Below are positions 1 to 8,533 of a stretch of 64,000 nucleotides of DNA, piece after piece (position 1 is the stretch's first letter; each line of letters starts with the position of its first letter). Below the pieces are notes generated by a model, which did no database searches, was not told where the DNA came from, and saw only the letters and a list, made by a program, of their open reading frames with translations. Origin of the DNA: Mycolicibacterium chubuense NBB4 (GTDB taxonomy: Bacteria; Actinomycetota; Actinomycetes; Mycobacteriales; Mycobacteriaceae). Position numbers and translations under genes: made by a program. The stretch is taken from positions 4,898,001 to 4,962,000 of the forward strand of contig NC_018027.1 of the NCBI RefSeq assembly GCF_000266905.1, in the 5' to 3' direction.

Positions 1-1
1 C

Positions 2-1045
2 CCGCCGGGCGACGGCGAGGTGCTGGTGTCCTGGGAGGCCACCGGGCTGTGCCATTCCGACGAGCACATCCGCACCGGCGACCTTCCCGCGCCGCTGCCG
101 CTGATCGGTGGCCACGAGGGTGCCGGCATCGTGCGGGAGGTCGGAGCGGGCGTCGTCGGTCTCGCGCCCGGCGACCACGTCGTCGCGTCGTTCCTGCCCG
201 CCTGTGGCCGGTGCCGGTTCTGCTCGACCGGTCACCAGAATCTGTGCGACCTCGGCGCGATGATCATGGCCGGTACCCAGTTGGACGGCACCTACCGGCG
301 CCATGTCCGCGGGCAGGACGTCGGAGTGATGGCACTCGTCGGCACGTTCTCCCAATACGGCACGGTTCCCGAGGCCTCCATCGTCAAGATCGACGACGAC
401 ATCCCGCTGTCGCGGGCGTGCCTGCTCGGCTGCGGCGTCACGACCGGATGGGGTTCGGCGGTCAACACCGCCGACGTGCAGCCGGGCGACACCGTCGTCG
501 TGATCGGGTTCGGCGGTATCGGCAGCGGCGCCGTCCAGGGCGCGCGGCTGGCCGGAGCCGAGAAGATCGTGGTCGTGGAGCCGGTAGAAGAGAAGCGGGC
601 CAAGGCTTTAGCGCTCGGCGCCACGCATTTCGTCACATCGCTGCCCGAGGCGACCGCGCTCGTCGCCGAGCTGACCCGCGGTGTGATGGCCGACTCGGCC
701 ATCCTGACCGTCGGCCTGCTCGAAGGGTCGATGCTCGAGGACGCCGCCAACATCATCCGCAAGGGCGGCGCCGTGGTGATGACCGCCCTGGCGACGATGG
801 CCGACAACTCCCCGACGCTGGGCATGATGATGTTCACGCTGTTCCAGAAGCGACTGCTCGGCAGTCTCTACGGCGAGGCGAACCCGCGCGCCGACATCCC
901 GCGCCTGCTGAGCCTGTACCGCGAGGGCAAGCTGTTGCTCGACGAGACCGTGACGCACGAATACAAGCTCGCCGAGGTCAACGAGGGCTACGAGGACATG
1001 CGCGCGGGCCGCAACATCCGCGGCGTCATCCTGCACGACCACTGA
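2..1045 (+). CDS. NDMA-dependent-type zinc alcohol dehydrogenase, 5' end outside window
   Basis: Oxidises alcohols with NAD as a medium-chain zinc dehydrogenase. The reading frame is open to the first base, and its first visible residues (PPGDGEVLVSWEATGLCHSD) are internal to the family, so about 25-30 residues lie upstream of the window. Visible landmarks are the catalytic-zinc region CHSDEH, the GHEGAG motif, a four-cysteine structural zinc loop (CGRCRFC then C a few residues later) and a Rossmann fold with GFGGIGSGA. The overall pattern matches the mycobacterial nicotinoprotein (NDMA-dependent) subgroup; that subgroup call is from family knowledge. It faces fadA6 tail to tail across a 21-bp inverted repeat. 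A role in steroid or alcohol metabolism is inferred only from location. Confidence 0.85.
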   Translation, partial: PPGDGEVLVSWEATGLCHSDEHIRTGDLPAPLPLIGGHEGAGIVREVGAGVVGLAPGDHVVASFLPACGRCRFCSTGHQNLCDLGAMIMAGTQLDGTYRRHVRGQDVGVMALVGTFSQYGTVPEASIVKIDDDIPLSRACLLGCGVTTGWGSAVNTADVQPGDTVVVIGFGGIGSGAVQGARLAGAEKIVVVEPVEEKRAKALALGATHFVTSLPEATALVAELTRGVMADSAILTVGLLEGSMLEDAANIIRKGGAVVMTALATMADNSPTLGMMMFTLFQKRLLGSLYGEANPRADIPRLLSLYREGKLLLDETVTHEYKLAEVNEGYEDMRAGRNIRGVILHDH

Positions 1046-1046
1046 T

Positions 1047-1111
1047 CCGCCGAACTTGCATTCCGCGTGCGGATTTTCGAGATCGTGGCGCGTGGAATGC
1101 AAGTTCGGCGG
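1047..1111. terminator. Long inverted repeat between convergent genes, probable bidirectional terminator
   Basis: Arms at 1047-1067 and 1091-1111 pair over 20 of 21 positions (core CCGAACTTGCATTCC), with a 23-nt loop. The hairpin fills the gap between the dehydrogenase stop and the fadA6 stop. There is no U-run, as is common for mycobacterial terminators. It could instead be a copy of a dispersed palindrome. Confidence 0.6.
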
Positions 1112-1116
1112 GGTGA

Positions 1117-2271
1117 CTAGAGGCGCTCGATGATCGTGACGTTGGCGGTGCCGCCGCCCTCGCACATCGTCTGCAGCCCGTAGCGGCCGCCGGTGCGTTC
1201 CAGCGTGTTCAGCATCGTGGCGAAAAGCTTTGCGCCGGTTGCGCCGAGGGGGTGGCCGAGGGCGATGGCGCCGCCGCTGGGATTGACCTTGTCGGGATCG
1301 GCCTTGGTCTCCTTGAGCCAGGCCTGCACGACGGGCGCGAAAGCCTCGTTGATCTCGATGGTGTCGATGTCGTCGATCGACAGGCCGGTCTTGTCCAGCG
1401 CGTAGCGGGTGGCGGGGATGGGGCCGGTGAGCATGAACACCGGGTCCGCCCCGCGGGCGCTGATGTGGTGGATGCGGGCCCGCGGTGTCAGGCCGTGATC
1501 CTTGACCGCCTGCTCGGAGGCCAGCAGCACGGCGCTGGCGCCGTCGGAGATCTGGCTCGCCATCGCGGCGGTCAGCCGGCCACCCTCGACGAGCGTCTTG
1601 AGGCCGGCCATCTTCTCCAGCGACGTGTCGCGGGGACCCTCGTCGATACGGAACCCGTCCACCTCGATGATCTCGTTCTCGAAGTGACCGGCCCGGATCG
1701 CGGCCTGCGCGCGCTGATGGCTGGTCAGCGCGTACTGCTCCATGTCCTCGCGGGAGATGTCCCACTTCTCCGCGATCAGCTCCGCACCGCGGAACTGCGA
1801 GATCTCCTGATCGCCGTAGCGGTGCAGCCAGCTCTTGGATTCGTTTGTCGGAGAGGTGAACCCGAACTGCTCGGCGACGGTCATCGCCGAACTGATCGGG
1901 ATCTGGCTCATGTTCTGCATGCCGCCCGCGACGATGAGGTCCGCGGTGCCCGACATGATGGCCTGCGCACCGAAGGAGATGGCCTGCTGGCTGGAGCCGC
2001 ACTGCCGGTCGACGGTGACACCCGGCACCTCCTCGGGGTAGCCCGCCGCGAGCCAGGACAGCCGCCCGATGTTGCCCGCCTGAGGGCCGATCGCGTCGAC
2101 GCAGCCGGCGATCACGTCGTCGACCGCACCCGGGTCGACGTCGACGCGTCCCAGGAGACCGCGCCAGCCGGCAGCGCCGAGGTCGACGGGATGCACGCCG
2201 GCCAGTGAACCGTTGCGCTTCCCGATGGCGGTGCGCACGGCATCGATGACATACGCTTGCGAAGCGGGCAT
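1117..2271 (-). CDS. fadA6: Steroid 3-ketoacyl-CoA thiolase FadA6
   Basis: Thiolase of 384 residues predicted to cleave a beta-keto acyl-CoA late in cholesterol ring C/D breakdown, as ascribed to M. tuberculosis FadA6 (Rv3556c). The nucleophilic cysteine lies at residue 91 (DRQCGSSQQ). The [11 protein letters not shown] histidine motif is near residue 340 and the second cysteine is at 370 (CEGGG). The ATG start has AAGGAG about 9 nt upstream, inside the end of kstR2, only 4 nt away, so it is the last gene of the fadE30-ipdF-kstR2-fadA6 operon. It should be repressed by KstR2 through the operator at 4881. The family assignment is secure; the exact substrate is inferred from synteny. Confidence 0.9.
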   Translation of the reverse strand: MPASQAYVIDAVRTAIGKRNGSLAGVHPVDLGAAGWRGLLGRVDVDPGAVDDVIAGCVDAIGPQAGNIGRLSWLAAGYPEEVPGVTVDRQCGSSQQAISFGAQAIMSGTADLIVAGGMQNMSQIPISSAMTVAEQFGFTSPTNESKSWLHRYGDQEISQFRGAELIAEKWDISREDMEQYALTSHQRAQAAIRAGHFENEIIEVDGFRIDEGPRDTSLEKMAGLKTLVEGGRLTAAMASQISDGASAVLLASEQAVKDHGLTPRARIHHISARGADPVFMLTGPIPATRYALDKTGLSIDDIDTIEINEAFAPVVQAWLKETKADPDKVNPSGGAIALGHPLGATGAKLFATMLNTLERTGGRYGLQTMCEGGGTANVTIIERL

Positions 2272-2275
2272 TTCT

Positions 2276-2899
2276 CTACACTCCTTGTGTCGAGGCGGTT
2301 GTTATACCGCCCAGGACTATCGAAAGATACTGCCGACCAACCTCTTCGGCGGTCAGCGGCCCGCCCGGCTGGTACCAGCGGACCGACACCCACGTAGTGT
2401 CGCGGATGAACCTGTACACAAGGTCGACGTCGACGTCCGGGCGGAAGTAGCCCTCCTTGATGCCCTGGTTGAGCACGTCCACCCACATCTTGCGCTGCTC
2501 TCTGTTGCGCTCCTCCACGTAGGAGAACCGCTCCTGCGCGGACAGCCGCTTGGCCTCGTCCTGGTAGATCACCACCTGGGCGTGCCGGGTCTCGATGGCC
2601 TCGAACGACGCCATGAACAGGCCCTTGAGCCGTTCGAGCGGGTTCGGTTCGGTCGCCACGATCTGCTGGTAGCGGTCGAAGAGCCAGTCGAGGAACCCGC
2701 GCAGCACCTCGTCGACCATCTCCTCCTTCGAGGAGAAGTGGTGATACAGGCTGCCGGAGAGGATGCCCGCGGAATCGGCGATGTCGCGCACCGTGGTCGC
2801 GCGCAGGCCACGCTCGGCGAACATCGTCGCGGCGAGCGCGAGGAGCTCGTCACGTCGGGTGTTGGCCGGAGAGACGGCGGCCGGGCGCTGTCCGGTCAT
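2276..2899 (-). CDS. kstR2: TetR-family repressor KstR2
   Basis: Regulator of 207 residues, close in size to M. tuberculosis KstR2 (Rv3557c, about 200). The N-terminal helix-turn-helix runs through RATTVRDIADSAGILSGSLY at roughly residues 35-55, followed by YHHFSSKEEM, the typical TetR recognition-helix ending. The C-terminal half is the ligand-binding domain. In the known system KstR2 releases DNA on binding HIP-CoA, the product of FadD3. The frame extends upstream, but the ATG at 2899 overlaps the ipdF stop by 4 nt (ATGA), which is the natural translational coupling. It sits inside the operon it controls, so it is autoregulated. PPE64, which separates kstR2 and ipdF in M. tuberculosis, is not present here. 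Confidence 0.9.
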   Translation of the reverse strand: MTGQRPAAVSPANTRRDELLALAATMFAERGLRATTVRDIADSAGILSGSLYHHFSSKEEMVDEVLRGFLDWLFDRYQQIVATEPNPLERLKGLFMASFEAIETRHAQVVIYQDEAKRLSAQERFSYVEERNREQRKMWVDVLNQGIKEGYFRPDVDVDLVYRFIRDTTWVSVRWYQPGGPLTAEEVGRQYLSIVLGGITTASTQGV

Positions 2900-3687
2900 G
2901 GGTGCTGGCTCGACACCGAGATCACTTCGCCGGTCAGGTAACTGGAGTAGTCGCTCGCCAGGAACGCGATGGTGGCCGCGACCTCCCACGGCTCGGCCGC
3001 GCGACCGAACGCCTCGCCCTCGGCGAGCCGGTCCAGCAGTTCGGAGCTGCTGGTCTTCTCCAGGAACTTGTGCCGCGCGATGCTGGGCGAGACCGCGTTG
3101 ACGCGCACGCCGTATTCGACGGCCTCGATCGCGCTGCACCGGGTCAGCGCCATGACGCCGGCCTTGGCCGCCGCGTAGTGCGACTGCGAATGCTGTGCGC
3201 GCCAGCCCAATACGCTCGCGTTGTTGACGATGCCCCCGCCGTGGCCGGTGTCGCGGAAGTAGCGCAGTGCTGCGCGGGTCGCGCGCATCACCGATGTCAG
3301 CGTCACGTTCAGGACGCGATCCCACTCGTCGTCGGTCATGTCGACGACCGGCGTCTGACCGCCGAGACCGGCGTTGTTGACGAGCACGTCCAGGCGTCCC
3401 GCCTTCTCGACGGTCGAAGCGATCAACGCGTCGACCGCCTCGGTGGACGTGACGTCACAGACCACCGCGTCGACCTTGCCGAGACCGAGCGCGGCGAGCT
3501 CGGCGCGGGTCTCCCCCAGCCGGCGCTCGTGGTAGTCGGAGACGACGACGTCGGCGCCCTCGGCCAGCGCTCGGCGGGCCGTCGTCGACCCGATGCCGGT
3601 GCCTGCGGCCGCGGTCACCAGGACCACCTTGCCGGTCAGCAGGCCGTGGCCCTCGATCTCCTTGGGCGCTAACGAAAGATCGGTCAT
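2896..3687 (-). CDS. ipdF: Short-chain dehydrogenase IpdF, steroid ring-degradation reductase
   Basis: Classical SDR of 263 residues, orthologous to Rv3559c by sequence and position. It has a nucleotide-binding motif TAAAGTGIGSTTARRA at about residue 27, NNAG near 105 and the catalytic YxxxK in SHYAAAKAG. IpdF is proposed to interconvert the C5 keto/hydroxy group of HIP-CoA after FadD3 activation; that is literature-based, not visible in the sequence. The start at 3687 is preferred over a possible start seven codons upstream, because GAGGAG lies 6-8 nt ahead of it. The Shine-Dalgarno is supplied by a copy of the dispersed repeat at 3696-3718. Confidence 0.88.
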   Translation of the reverse strand: MTDLSLAPKEIEGHGLLTGKVVLVTAAAGTGIGSTTARRALAEGADVVVSDYHERRLGETRAELAALGLGKVDAVVCDVTSTEAVDALIASTVEKAGRLDVLVNNAGLGGQTPVVDMTDDEWDRVLNVTLTSVMRATRAALRYFRDTGHGGGIVNNASVLGWRAQHSQSHYAAAKAGVMALTRCSAIEAVEYGVRVNAVSPSIARHKFLEKTSSSELLDRLAEGEAFGRAAEPWEVAATIAFLASDYSSYLTGEVISVSSQHP

Positions 3688-3695
3688 CCGTGTCT

Positions 3696-3718
3696 CCTCT
3701 TCGCGCAAGCGCTCATCA
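3696..3718 (-). repeat. Dispersed repeat, copy 1, between fadE30 and ipdF
   Basis: Minus-strand reading TGATGAGCGCTTGCGCGAAG followed by AGG. It shares the GAGCGCTTGCGCGA core with the copy at 19414-19435 and with the five in-frame copies in ispF (38852-39016). Here it contains the fadE30 stop codon and the purine-rich ribosome binding site of ipdF. Confidence 0.75.
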
Positions 3719-4864
3719 GTGGCGGGCCTCCCTTGGCAGGCCGAGCACCCGCTCGGCGATGATGTTGCGCTGGATCTCGTTGGACCCGCCGTAGATGGTG
3801 TCCGAGCGGGAGAACAGGTACAGCCGTTGCCACTCGTCGAATTCGCCGTCGGGCAGGGTCAACCCCGCCATCCCCTGCACATCCATCGCGATCTCGCCGA
3901 GCTCGCGATGCCAGTTGGCCCACAACAACTTCGACACAGAATCTTGCCCCGGCTGTTCGACGTCCATCGTCGCCAGCGCATAGGACCGCATGGCCTTCAA
4001 TCCGGCCCACGAGCGGGTGAGCCGCTCGCGGATCAATGGGTCGTCGGCGGCGCCGGTGCGCTTGGCGAGCTCGACCAGGTTGGAATGCTCACGGGCATAA
4101 CGAATCTGCTGGCCGAGCGTGGACACCCCGCGCTCGAAGGTCAGCGTGCCCATCGCCACCCGCCAGCCGTCGCCCGGCTCCCCGACGACGAGATCGGCGT
4201 CGGTGCGGGCGTCGGTGAAGAACACCTCGTTGAACTCGGAGTCCCCGGTCAACTGGATGATCGGGCGCACCTCGACACCGGGCTGATCGAGCGGGACCAG
4301 GAGGTAGGACAGGCCGGCGTGGCGCTTGGAGCCCTTCTCGGTGCGGACCACCACGAAGCACCACTGCGCCCAGTGCGCCAGCGAGGTCCACACCTTCTGC
4401 CCATTGATCACCCACTGGTCACCGTCGAGCACAGCGGTGGTCGACACGTTGGCGAGGTCGCTGCCCGCCCCGGGCTCGGAATAGCCCTGCGACCACAACT
4501 CGGTGACGTCGAGAATCCTCGGCAGGAAACGCGTCTGCTGCTCGGAAGTGCCGTACGCGATCAGCGTGGGGCCCAGCAGCTCCTCGCCGAGGTGATTGAC
4601 CTTGTCGGGAGCATTGGCCTTGGCGTACTCCTCGTAGAACGCCACGCGGTGCGCGACGGACAGACCGCGGCCACCGTGCTCGACCGGCCAGCCCAGGCAG
4701 GTGAGTCCGGCGGCGGCCAGATGCCGGTTCCAGGCCAGCCGTTCCTCGAAGGCCTCGTGCTCGCGACCGGGACCCCCGAGGCCCTTGAGCGCGGCGTATT
4801 CGCCGACGAGGTTGTCGGCGAGCCAGTCGCGGACCTCGGCCCTGAACTCCTGGACCTCTATCAC
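3716..4864 (-). CDS. fadE30: Acyl-CoA dehydrogenase FadE30
   Basis: Flavin-dependent acyl-CoA dehydrogenase of 382 residues, ortholog of Rv3560c. It is thought to act on the CoA thioester of the HIP propionate side chain, after FadD3 and IpdF. The SEPGAGSDLA motif is at 129-138, the VINGQKVWTS flavin/substrate motif follows, and the C-terminal GGSNEIQRN motif starts at 359 and ends IIAERVLGLPR. First gene of the minus-strand KstR2 operon. The start lies 17 nt from the KstR2 operator, so the promoter overlaps the operator. The next gene, ipdF, starts 28 nt downstream. Confidence 0.88.
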   Translation of the reverse strand: MIEVQEFRAEVRDWLADNLVGEYAALKGLGGPGREHEAFEERLAWNRHLAAAGLTCLGWPVEHGGRGLSVAHRVAFYEEYAKANAPDKVNHLGEELLGPTLIAYGTSEQQTRFLPRILDVTELWSQGYSEPGAGSDLANVSTTAVLDGDQWVINGQKVWTSLAHWAQWCFVVVRTEKGSKRHAGLSYLLVPLDQPGVEVRPIIQLTGDSEFNEVFFTDARTDADLVVGEPGDGWRVAMGTLTFERGVSTLGQQIRYAREHSNLVELAKRTGAADDPLIRERLTRSWAGLKAMRSYALATMDVEQPGQDSVSKLLWANWHRELGEIAMDVQGMAGLTLPDGEFDEWQRLYLFSRSDTIYGGSNEIQRNIIAERVLGLPREARH

Positions 4865-4880
4865 CCCTGTAGGCTAACCT

Positions 4881-4894
4881 ACCAAGCACTTGCT
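4881..4894. promoter_or_regulatory. KstR2 operator in the fadE30/fadD3 divergent promoter
   Basis: The sequence ACCAAGCACTTGCT matches the published mycobacterial KstR2 consensus AnCAAGnnCTTGnT at every fixed position. It lies in the 58-bp gap between the divergent fadE30 and fadD3 starts, where one bound repressor could block both promoters. Confidence 0.92.
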
Positions 4895-4922
4895 CGGGTA
4901 CCCGATCCCCCGAAGGAGTTCC

Positions 4923-6443
4923 ATGACCGCCGCCGCGAGAACCACTCCCGCGGTTCTCGACCGGATCGCTCACGAGCTTCCCGACCACGACGCGGTGGTG
5001 ACCGCCGCCAAGACGCTGACGTTCGCCCAGCTGCGCGCCGAGGTCCGGCAGGCCGCCGCAGCGATGATCGAGCTCGGTATCGCGCCCGGCGACCGCGTCG
5101 CGATCTGGTCGCCGAACACCTGGCACTGGGTGGTCGCCTGCCTGGCCATCCACCACGCCGGCGGCGTACTCGTGCCGTTGAACACCCGCTACACCGCCAG
5201 CGAGGCCGTCGACATTCTGGCCCGTACGGCCGCGCCGCTGCTGTTCACCTCCGGTGAGTTTCTCGGCGCCGACAAGGCCGCGTCCATCGACGGGGACATG
5301 CTTCCCGCGTTGCGCCACATCGTCCGGATCCCGATCGATAAGGCCGACGGAACGTGGGACGAGTTCGTCGCCCGGGGTGCGGATCTGGCCGCCGTCGACG
5401 CACGCGCAGCGGCCGTGTCACCCGAGGACGTCTCCGACATCCTGTTCACGTCCGGCACCACCGGCCGCAGCAAGGGTGTGCGGTGCGCACACCGCCAGTC
5501 GCTCGACGCGTCGGCGGCGTGGGCGGCGTGCGGGCAGGTCACCAGCGACGACCGCTATCTGTGCATCAACCCGTTCTTCCACAATTTCGGCTACAAGGCC
5601 GGCATCCTGGCTTGCCTGCAGACCGGCGCGACGCTGTACCCGGAGCTCACGTTCGACCCGGAGAAGACGATGCGCGCCGTGCAGGAGCAGGGCATCACGG
5701 TCCTGCCCGGTCCGCCGACGATCTACCAGACGCTCCTCGATCATCCCCGGCGCGCCGAGTTCGACCTGAGCTCGTTGCGGTTCGCGGTGACCGGCGCGGC
5801 GACGATCCCCGTGGTGCTGATCGAGCGGATGCAGTCCGAACTCGACATCGACATCGTGCTCACCGCCTACGGCCTGACCGAGGCGAGCGGCTTCGGCACC
5901 ATGTGCCGCGCAGAGGACGACGCCGTCACCGTCGCCACCACCTCCGGGCGACCCATCGCGGACTTCGAACTGCGCATCGGTGAGCAGGGCGAGGTGCTGC
6001 TGCGCGGCCCGAACGTGATGCTCGGATACCTCGACGATGCCGAGGCCACCGCGGCCGCGATCGACGCCGAGGGCTGGCTGCACACCGGCGACGTCGGCGA
6101 GGTCGACGAAGCCGGCAACTTGAAGATCACCGACCGGCTCAAGGACATGTACATCTGCGGCGGTTTCAACGTCTATCCCGCCGAGATCGAGCAGGTGCTC
6201 GCCCGCCTCGACGGCGTCGCCGAGGCCGCGGTGATCGGGGTACACGATGAGCGACTCGGGGAGGTCGGCAAGGCCTTCGTGGTCACGCTGCCCGGCGCCG
6301 AACTCGACGAAGACGCCGTGATCGCCTACACCCGAGAGCATCTGGCGAACTTCAAGACACCGCGTTCGGTCGAGTTCCTCGACGCGCTGCCGCGCAACCC
6401 GGGCGGAAAAGTGGTCAAACCTCAACTGCGAGAGCGAATCTGA
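4923..6443 (+). CDS. fadD3: HIP--CoA ligase FadD3
   Basis: ANL-superfamily acyl-CoA synthetase of 506 residues, the length of M. tuberculosis FadD3 (Rv3561). It adenylates the C/D-ring product HIP (3aα-H-4α(3'-propanoate)-7aβ-methylhexahydro-1,5-indanedione) and ligates it to CoA, making the KstR2 effector. The AMP-binding loop DILFTSGTTGRSKGV is at about 172-186, GWLHTGDVG near 380 and the hinge/catalytic region TDRLKDMYICGGFNVYPAE just after. The acyl-activating lysine lies in NPGGKVVKPQ near 498. The ATG at 4923 has GAAGGAG 5-6 nt upstream; an in-frame start 33 nt earlier would run into the operator region. The stop overlaps fadE31 by one base (TGATG). Confidence 0.93.
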   Translation: MTAAARTTPAVLDRIAHELPDHDAVVTAAKTLTFAQLRAEVRQAAAAMIELGIAPGDRVAIWSPNTWHWVVACLAIHHAGGVLVPLNTRYTASEAVDILARTAAPLLFTSGEFLGADKAASIDGDMLPALRHIVRIPIDKADGTWDEFVARGADLAAVDARAAAVSPEDVSDILFTSGTTGRSKGVRCAHRQSLDASAAWAACGQVTSDDRYLCINPFFHNFGYKAGILACLQTGATLYPELTFDPEKTMRAVQEQGITVLPGPPTIYQTLLDHPRRAEFDLSSLRFAVTGAATIPVVLIERMQSELDIDIVLTAYGLTEASGFGTMCRAEDDAVTVATTSGRPIADFELRIGEQGEVLLRGPNVMLGYLDDAEATAAAIDAEGWLHTGDVGEVDEAGNLKITDRLKDMYICGGFNVYPAEIEQVLARLDGVAEAAVIGVHDERLGEVGKAFVVTLPGAELDEDAVIAYTREHLANFKTPRSVEFLDALPRNPGGKVVKPQLRERI

Positions 6444-7567
6444 TGGACCTCAACGTCGACGACACCACTCTCGCCTTTCAGGCGGAGGTACGGGAATTCC
6501 TCGCCGAGAACAAAGGCTCCTTCCCGACGAAGTCCTACGACACGGCGGAGGGCTTCGAGCAGCACCGCCGCTGGGACAAGGTGCTCTTCGACGCCGGCTT
6601 GTCGGTGATCACCTGGCCCGAGAAATACGGTGGCCGCGACGCCAGCCTGCTGCAGTGGGTGGTGTACGAGGAAGAGTACTTCCGCGCCGGTGCACCGGGC
6701 CGCGCGAGCGCCAACGGTACGTCGATGCTGGCGCCCACGCTGTTCGCCCACGGGACCGAGGAGCAGTGCGACCGGGTGCTGCCCAAAATGGCCAGCGGCG
6801 AGGAAATCTGGGCCCAAGCATGGTCCGAGCCGGAGTCCGGCAGCGATCTGGCCTCGCTGCGCTCCACTGCGACGAAGACCGACGGCGGCTGGCTGCTCAA
6901 CGGCCAGAAGATCTGGAGTTCGCGCGCGGTGTTCGGCGACCGGGCGTTCGGCCTGTTCCGGTCCGACCCCGAGGCGCAGCGCCACAAGGGGTTGACGTAC
7001 TTCATGTTCGACCTCCGTGCCGGCGGCGTCACCGTGCGTCCGATCGCACAGCTGGGTGGCGACACCGGCTTCGGTGAAATCTTCCTCGATGACGTGTTCG
7101 TGCCCGACGAGGACGTCATCGGCGGCGTGCACGACGGCTGGCGTGCCGCGATGAGCACGTCGAGCAACGAGCGGGGGATGTCGCTGCGCAGCCCCGCCCG
7201 GTTCCTGGCACCCGCCGAACGGCTTGTCGCGCAATGGAAGGACAATCCCGATCCTGCTTTCACGGATCGGGTCGCCGACGCGTGGATCAAGGCGCAGGCT
7301 TACCGGCTGCACACCTTCGGCACCGTCACCCGGGTCTCCAACGGCGGCGAATTGGGCGCCGAGTCGTCGATCACGAAGGTGTTCTGGTCCGACCTCGACG
7401 TCGCGCTGCACCAGACCGCGCTGGACCTCCGCGGCGCCGACGGTGAGCTCGTCGACTCGGTGACCGAGGGCCTGCTGTTCGCACTGGGCGGCCCGATCTA
7501 CGCAGGCACCAACGAGATTCAGCGCAACATCATCGCCGAGCGGCTGCTGGGCCTGCCCCGAAAGTAG
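6443..7567 (+). CDS. fadE31: Acyl-CoA dehydrogenase FadE31
   Basis: Acyl-CoA dehydrogenase subunit of 374 residues, ortholog of Rv3562. It has SEPESGSDLA at 129-138, LLNGQKIWSS near 155 and the C-terminal GTNEIQRN motif near 355, ending LLGLPRK. In M. tuberculosis FadE31 pairs with FadE32 or FadE33 as an alpha2beta2 heterotetramer, each subunit giving part of the FAD site. Keeping all three genes in one operon here supports that architecture. It overlaps the fadD3 stop by one base, indicating translational coupling, and is under the same KstR2 operator. Confidence 0.88.
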   Translation: MDLNVDDTTLAFQAEVREFLAENKGSFPTKSYDTAEGFEQHRRWDKVLFDAGLSVITWPEKYGGRDASLLQWVVYEEEYFRAGAPGRASANGTSMLAPTLFAHGTEEQCDRVLPKMASGEEIWAQAWSEPESGSDLASLRSTATKTDGGWLLNGQKIWSSRAVFGDRAFGLFRSDPEAQRHKGLTYFMFDLRAGGVTVRPIAQLGGDTGFGEIFLDDVFVPDEDVIGGVHDGWRAAMSTSSNERGMSLRSPARFLAPAERLVAQWKDNPDPAFTDRVADAWIKAQAYRLHTFGTVTRVSNGGELGAESSITKVFWSDLDVALHQTALDLRGADGELVDSVTEGLLFALGGPIYAGTNEIQRNIIAERLLGLPRK

Positions 7568-7573
7568 ACGGAC

Positions 7574-8533
7574 GTGAATTTCGAGATCGACGAACAGCAG
7601 CGGGACTTCGCCGCGAGTATCGACGCCGCACTGGGCGCCGCCGACCTGCCCGCCGCCGTGCGGGCCTGGGCCGACGGTGACACCGCGCCGGGACGCAAGG
7701 TCTGGGCGCAGTTGACCGACCTCGGCGTGACCGCGCTGATGGTGCCCGAGAGGTTCGACGGCATCGAGGCACACCCGGTCGACCTCGTCGTGGCGCTGGA
7801 ACGTCTCGGCCGCTGGAACGTGCCCGGACCGGTGACCGAGTCCATCGCGGTGGCGCCGATCCTGCTGGGCGACGACGAGCGCAGCGGCGCGCTGGCCTCC
7901 GGCGAGCTGATCGCCACGGTCGCGGCGCCGCCACTGGTACCGCGGGCCGTCGACGCCGACACCGCCGGCCTGGTCCTGCTGGCCGAGGACGGACAGATCA
8001 GCGAGGCTGCCGCCGGCGCCGAGCACGAGTCGGTCGATCCCAGCCGAAAGTTGTTCGACGTCAGCGCCTCTGGCGAGGCACGCCCTTCCGATGTCAGCCG
8101 CGCCGTCGAATTCGGTGCGCTGGCGACCGCGGCACAGCTCATCGGCGCGGCACAGGCCATGCTCGACGCCGCCGTGGAATACGCCAAGCAGCGCAGCCAG
8201 TTCGGCACGGTCATCGGTACGTACCAGGCGATCAAACACAAACTCGCCGATGTGTTGATCGCCGTCGAGCTGGCCCGGCCGCTGGTATACGGGGCGGCGC
8301 TCTCGCTGGCCGATCAGTCCGCCGACACTGCTCGCGATGTCAGCGCGGCCAAGGTCGCGGCCGCGGACGCCGCACTGCTGGCGGCACGGTCGTCGTTGCA
8401 GACACACGGCGCGATCGGCTTCACCCAGGAACACAACCCGTCGCTGCTCCTGCTGCGGGTGCAGGCCCTGCGCCCGGCATGGGGCGACCCGACATGGCAC
8501 CGCCGGCGAGTGTTGGAGGCACTGAACCAATGA
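7574..8533 (+). CDS. fadE32: Acyl-CoA dehydrogenase FadE32
   Basis: Shorter ACAD subunit of 319 residues, ortholog of Rv3563. Only the general fold is apparent: an N-terminal helical region, a divergent middle beta domain, and a C-terminal helical domain with AVEYAKQRSQFGTVIGTYQAIKH at about 195-217 and HGAIGFTQEHN near 277. It lacks the SEPxxGSD and GTNEIQR motifs of FadE31, which fits the degenerate partner subunit of a heteromeric ACAD. GTG start 6 nt after fadE31; the stop overlaps fadE33 (ATGA). Confidence 0.85.
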   Translation: MNFEIDEQQRDFAASIDAALGAADLPAAVRAWADGDTAPGRKVWAQLTDLGVTALMVPERFDGIEAHPVDLVVALERLGRWNVPGPVTESIAVAPILLGDDERSGALASGELIATVAAPPLVPRAVDADTAGLVLLAEDGQISEAAAGAEHESVDPSRKLFDVSASGEARPSDVSRAVEFGALATAAQLIGAAQAMLDAAVEYAKQRSQFGTVIGTYQAIKHKLADVLIAVELARPLVYGAALSLADQSADTARDVSAAKVAAADAALLAARSSLQTHGAIGFTQEHNPSLLLLRVQALRPAWGDPTWHRRRVLEALNQ

